From Bacteroidota bacterium (GTDB lineage: Bacteria > Bacteroidota > Bacteroidia > Chitinophagales > LD1), in assembly GCA_947475165.1 (NCBI GenBank), contig CANJLD010000018.1, forward strand, positions 18,608 to 82,607: a stretch of DNA of 64,000 bases. Direction: 5' to 3'. The notes below the pieces were generated by a model that ran no database searches, had not been told where the DNA came from, and saw only the letters and a program-made list of their open reading frames with translations. Both the position numbers and the translations under genes were made by a program. Every line of letters starts with the position of its first letter. The stretch's first letter is position 1. This document shows, piece after piece, positions 61,419-64,000 of the stretch.

Positions 61419-62780
61419 TTAAAAAGCCCGAACCGCACGCACGTAGTAGGCGTTGCCCTTACTGGTGCCGCTGGATAAGTAGTAGCCAGCAGTCCCACTG
61501 CTGAAGCTGAAGTTCCACGCGGTGTAGTCACTTATCTCCGAACTACTCCAATAGAGGGCCGACATATTAAAATTTCCGACACTATTTACTGCCAGATTTT
61601 GATACAGCTTCTGAAGTTCGTTTATGGATGGTAAATACCAGTCACTATAGCCTAATGTAAGGTTCTTGCATATTTTAGCAGCTATGCCAATATTGCTGCA
61701 ATTAGCAACTATATAATTAGTGTTTGCAAGCCCGTATCCTATTCTTGTGGCTGTATCACCAGCGCCCAGAAAGGTGTTCAAGCAACCCCATTGCGCAGCT
61801 GTGCTTTGGTCTGTTGGCGCTGCTATTATGCCGTGCGTTTGCCCTGCCACATAACCATTGTCGCCTGGTTGGTAAATATAGGCAATAATGCCTCCTTGGT
61901 AGCTTTGGCCTATCAAAAGGCCGCCCGATGGAGCGAGTACAGGATATGTGAAATTACAAACCTGCCCACCTATATTTAAACCAAAATAGGCTGTGTCCGA
62001 TGTGGCAGGAGTACCAGTAATGGTAATAAGCAGGCTGCTACCGCCAAAAGCAAAATTGCCTGCTGCCAAATGAGCAGTAAGGCCAGCTACGCCTGTAGAT
62101 GCTATATTTTGTGCTGAATAACTGCCACCCGCACCACCTGTATATGGCACGCTTACAGATACATTGGTAGCAGCTATACCAGCATTTAAAATACCATTTC
62201 TCTGCAAGCTACCACATGATATACTGTTTATTACCCCTGTATTAGACCCTCCACCACCATTAACAGCAGGTAGCTTTACAAAACCTCCGTTTGTAAGGTA
62301 TATGGTATCATTTCTAATGCTCAAGGTTTGCAGCTCGTTAGTTGCGCTGGTGTCTCCATCATTATGATTTGCAACGCTCCCCGCACTCTTGGCATATAAA
62401 GCATAAGGCACACTCAATAACTGACTTGTTCCTATAATACTATAGTTTGCGCCTCCTGCAGGGTCAGTTTCTGTTTTTACAAAATAAGGGCCATTTGCCC
62501 AGTCAATTGTAGAGAAGTTCCCCGATACAACTGTTCCTCCCCCAATTTCAATACTCGCTAAACCATTGGCATTTGTTGTTGGCGTCTGTGTTTCAATATA
62601 AACAGCCGTGCCACTTGAGGAAGTTTGTAAAATGCTAATCCGCATACCAACGGCAGAGCTTGTTACTAGTACGTTTGAACTATTACGAATTACTGCTTGA
62701 TAGCTCATTTTGTTTGGTGATTGAGCAAACACACTTGCAGTTATTAAAATAACTGCACAGAAGGTAATGATACTTTTCAT
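61419..62780 (-). CDS. Secreted protein with C-terminal DUF1566 (Lcl-like) domain
   Basis: 453 residues. Signal peptide (1-19, SVFAQ). N-terminal part with PNKMSYQAVIRNSSNVLVTS and LLSVPYALYAKSAGS is the common head of Bacteroidota cell-surface proteins of this type. A Gly/Ser/Asn-rich middle is followed by DUF1566: DWYLPSINELQKLYQNLA and LYWSSSEISDYTAWNFSF, ending YVRAVRAF. Adhesion is a common proposal for such proteins, not shown here. Confidence 0.88.
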   Translation of the reverse strand: MKSIITFCAVILITASVFAQSPNKMSYQAVIRNSSNVLVTSSAVGMRISILQTSSSGTAVYIETQTPTTNANGLASIEIGGGTVVSGNFSTIDWANGPYFVKTETDPAGGANYSIIGTSQLLSVPYALYAKSAGSVANHNDGDTSATNELQTLSIRNDTIYLTNGGFVKLPAVNGGGGSNTGVINSISCGSLQRNGILNAGIAATNVSVSVPYTGGAGGSYSAQNIASTGVAGLTAHLAAGNFAFGGSSLLITITGTPATSDTAYFGLNIGGQVCNFTYPVLAPSGGLLIGQSYQGGIIAYIYQPGDNGYVAGQTHGIIAAPTDQSTAAQWGCLNTFLGAGDTATRIGYGLANTNYIVANCSNIGIAAKICKNLTLGYSDWYLPSINELQKLYQNLAVNSVGNFNMSALYWSSSEISDYTAWNFSFSSGTAGYYLSSGTSKGNAYYVRAVRAF

Positions 62781-62786
62781 TCTTTT

Positions 62787-63275
62787 TTAGTTTTTGATGA
62801 TTTTGAAGGTTTGAACTTTCTTGTTTTCTTGGTTTACAACATGGATGAAGTAAGATGCAGCAGGCAAAGTTGATGTGTTTAACTCTGTTTGCTTTGCTGT
62901 TACCTGTCCACTGTATATTAGTTTACTTTGCATATCATAGAGTTGATAGGACAAATTTTCGCTGTTGAAGTCGATTATTTGCAAGGTTAAATTATCGGCA
63001 ATAGGGTTAGGAAAAACCGATAGAGAAATTTTAGGTTCGTTTTCATTTATCCCTACCGTTAAAATTTCGTAGGCCTGCTGCACACCTTGAGCAACGCTTC
63101 CATTACTGCCTGTATTGGTGGTGTAGCCCACTTGCCCAATAGTGTATGAAACGGTTCCTCCACTGCCTGTGGCATTGCCACCCGTGGAATTGACAGATTC
63201 TTGGGCTTGTGTCAAGCCTGCACATAGCAGTCCTGCCACCAGCAGTGCCAATGGTTTTGATTTATTTTTTCTCAT
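62787..63275 (-). CDS. T9SS type A sorting domain protein
   Basis: 162 residues from the ATG at 63275 (MRKNKSKPLALLVAGLLCAG), a clear signal peptide. Gly-rich middle (GGNATGSGGTVSYTIGQVGY), then the sorting domain SLSVFPNPIADNLTLQI to FKIIKN (about 90-162). It is exported and attached by the type IX system. Directly upstream of the DUF1566 gene (6 bp), so probably cotranscribed. Confidence 0.9.
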   Translation of the reverse strand: MRKNKSKPLALLVAGLLCAGLTQAQESVNSTGGNATGSGGTVSYTIGQVGYTTNTGSNGSVAQGVQQAYEILTVGINENEPKISLSVFPNPIADNLTLQIIDFNSENLSYQLYDMQSKLIYSGQVTAKQTELNTSTLPAASYFIHVVNQENKKVQTFKIIKN

Positions 63276-63390
63276 ATTGTTTAAGGATTGGTTTTTGTGA
63301 ATCACAACAGTATTGCCCGCAAAAGTAATAAAAATAGCTGCAACTTCACCAATGAAAGCTGTAGTGATTGGGCATAAACAGCAAGCAGTG

Positions 63391-63972
63391 CTACCCATTT
63401 AGCCAATCCTGTATGTAGTCATCAAGCTTGAGCAACTGATTGTTGATTTTATTAAGCTCAAATCTATCTGGTGAAAATCCCTTGCCCACCCAATTCTTGT
63501 ATTCCTTATGTTCAGGATGCCGCTTGTTCTTTAAGGCCTTAATCAAAGTATCATAGCCCTTGATACCCCCGCAATCTTCAGGTGGACAAGCATTTTTCCC
63601 ACTCATGCAATAGGGGTAGGCCAGACCATTTGCTTTGGCAAGAAATCTTTCAACAACGATATAATGCATCCAGTTATCTCCGAAATCATAAGTATACCGA
63701 AGAAGTTCTCTGGTGTCAACCAATAGGGATTCAAGAGTGATGGTTCGAGCATCCAGCATATTCTCGTTGGCTTCAGGAACGGCATCGTTTATATCGCCAA
63801 AATGATAACCGTGGTGTTCGAATTCAAATAGGTGATAGTTCTGCCAGCCGAAAGCAATCTGTATGATATGATGAAGCTCGAATAGCGATGTATTCTTTTC
63901 GACACGAAGCCGCCTCCAGATTACAGGCCTTATCCCTTGTATAGATACCCTCAATTGGATGATGTCTTCCAT
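63391..63972 (-). CDS. Plasmid pRiA4b ORF-3-like protein
   Basis: 193 residues. IQGIRPVIWRRLRVEKNTSL FELHHIIQIAFGW and YDFGDNWMHYIVVE, then CPPEDCGG near residue 130, are the signature of the IS1096 TnpR/pRiA4b ORF-3 family, of unknown biochemistry, often near mobile elements. Start overlaps nothing; the window ends 28 bp upstream. Confidence 0.92.
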   Translation of the reverse strand: MEDIIQLRVSIQGIRPVIWRRLRVEKNTSLFELHHIIQIAFGWQNYHLFEFEHHGYHFGDINDAVPEANENMLDARTITLESLLVDTRELLRYTYDFGDNWMHYIVVERFLAKANGLAYPYCMSGKNACPPEDCGGIKGYDTLIKALKNKRHPEHKEYKNWVGKGFSPDRFELNKINNQLLKLDDYIQDWLNG

Positions 63973-64000
63973 CTACTTAAACAACTTTTTGATTAGCCCT

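Overview
The window looks like a chromosomal segment of a heterotrophic member of the Bacteroidota, perhaps Chitinophagales or Sphingobacteriales. The basis is a type IX secretion (por) sorting domain, a TonB-dependent receptor with a carboxypeptidase-like plug extension, a BT_3928-type DoxX protein, DUF1573 and DUF1599 proteins, an SprA-like outer-membrane protein, weak Shine-Dalgarno use, and interspersed CCCCT(A)AAGGGG-type palindromes. Assignments rest on reading motifs in the sequence; no database search was run.

Bases 1 to about 15.4 kb form an accessory region that ends at a tRNA-Leu/tRNA-Gly pair. It opens with a tight four-gene operon: a P-loop GTPase cut by the window edge, two membrane-anchored proteins and a secreted coiled-coil protein. 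Small hypothetical genes follow, then a minus-strand cluster: a second DnaB-type helicase, a retron (a structured RNA of about 153 nt with 11-bp terminal inverted repeats and a 15-bp hairpin, plus a retron-type reverse transcriptase), an ARPP-1/DUF6569 protein, a DUF4258 protein and a 69-residue protein. Next come an S1/P1 nuclease, a CoiA-like nuclease lacking a visible start codon, and a GH31 glycosidase lying between two colinear 100-nt copies of a tRNA-Leu 3' end, which marks recombination at the tRNA.

From mutS (15.7 kb) to about 39 kb the genes are mostly housekeeping: mutS, a SpoU methyltransferase, folP, an ABC permease, aroK, rarA, a deoxynucleoside kinase with a histone-H1-like tail, trpS, gatC, a LolD-like ATPase, a PduO adenosyltransferase, def and ruvX. 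A convergent intergenic region near 38.5 kb holds a striking array of TA steps spaced 10 and 11 bp alternately.

At 41.4-48.1 kb a SulP transporter, a beta-carbonic anhydrase, DabA and DabB form an inorganic-carbon uptake operon. A TonB receptor, an AhpD-like protein and an SDR follow; an antitoxin/Doc pair sits between two synonymous copies of the SDR's last 16 codons. The remainder holds hypothetical genes, a 42-bp minisatellite coding region, the canonical-looking dnaB, an acyl-CoA dehydrogenase, folB, a tRNA-Cys with an adjacent serine recombinase, and secreted DUF1566 and T9SS-sorted proteins at the right end.
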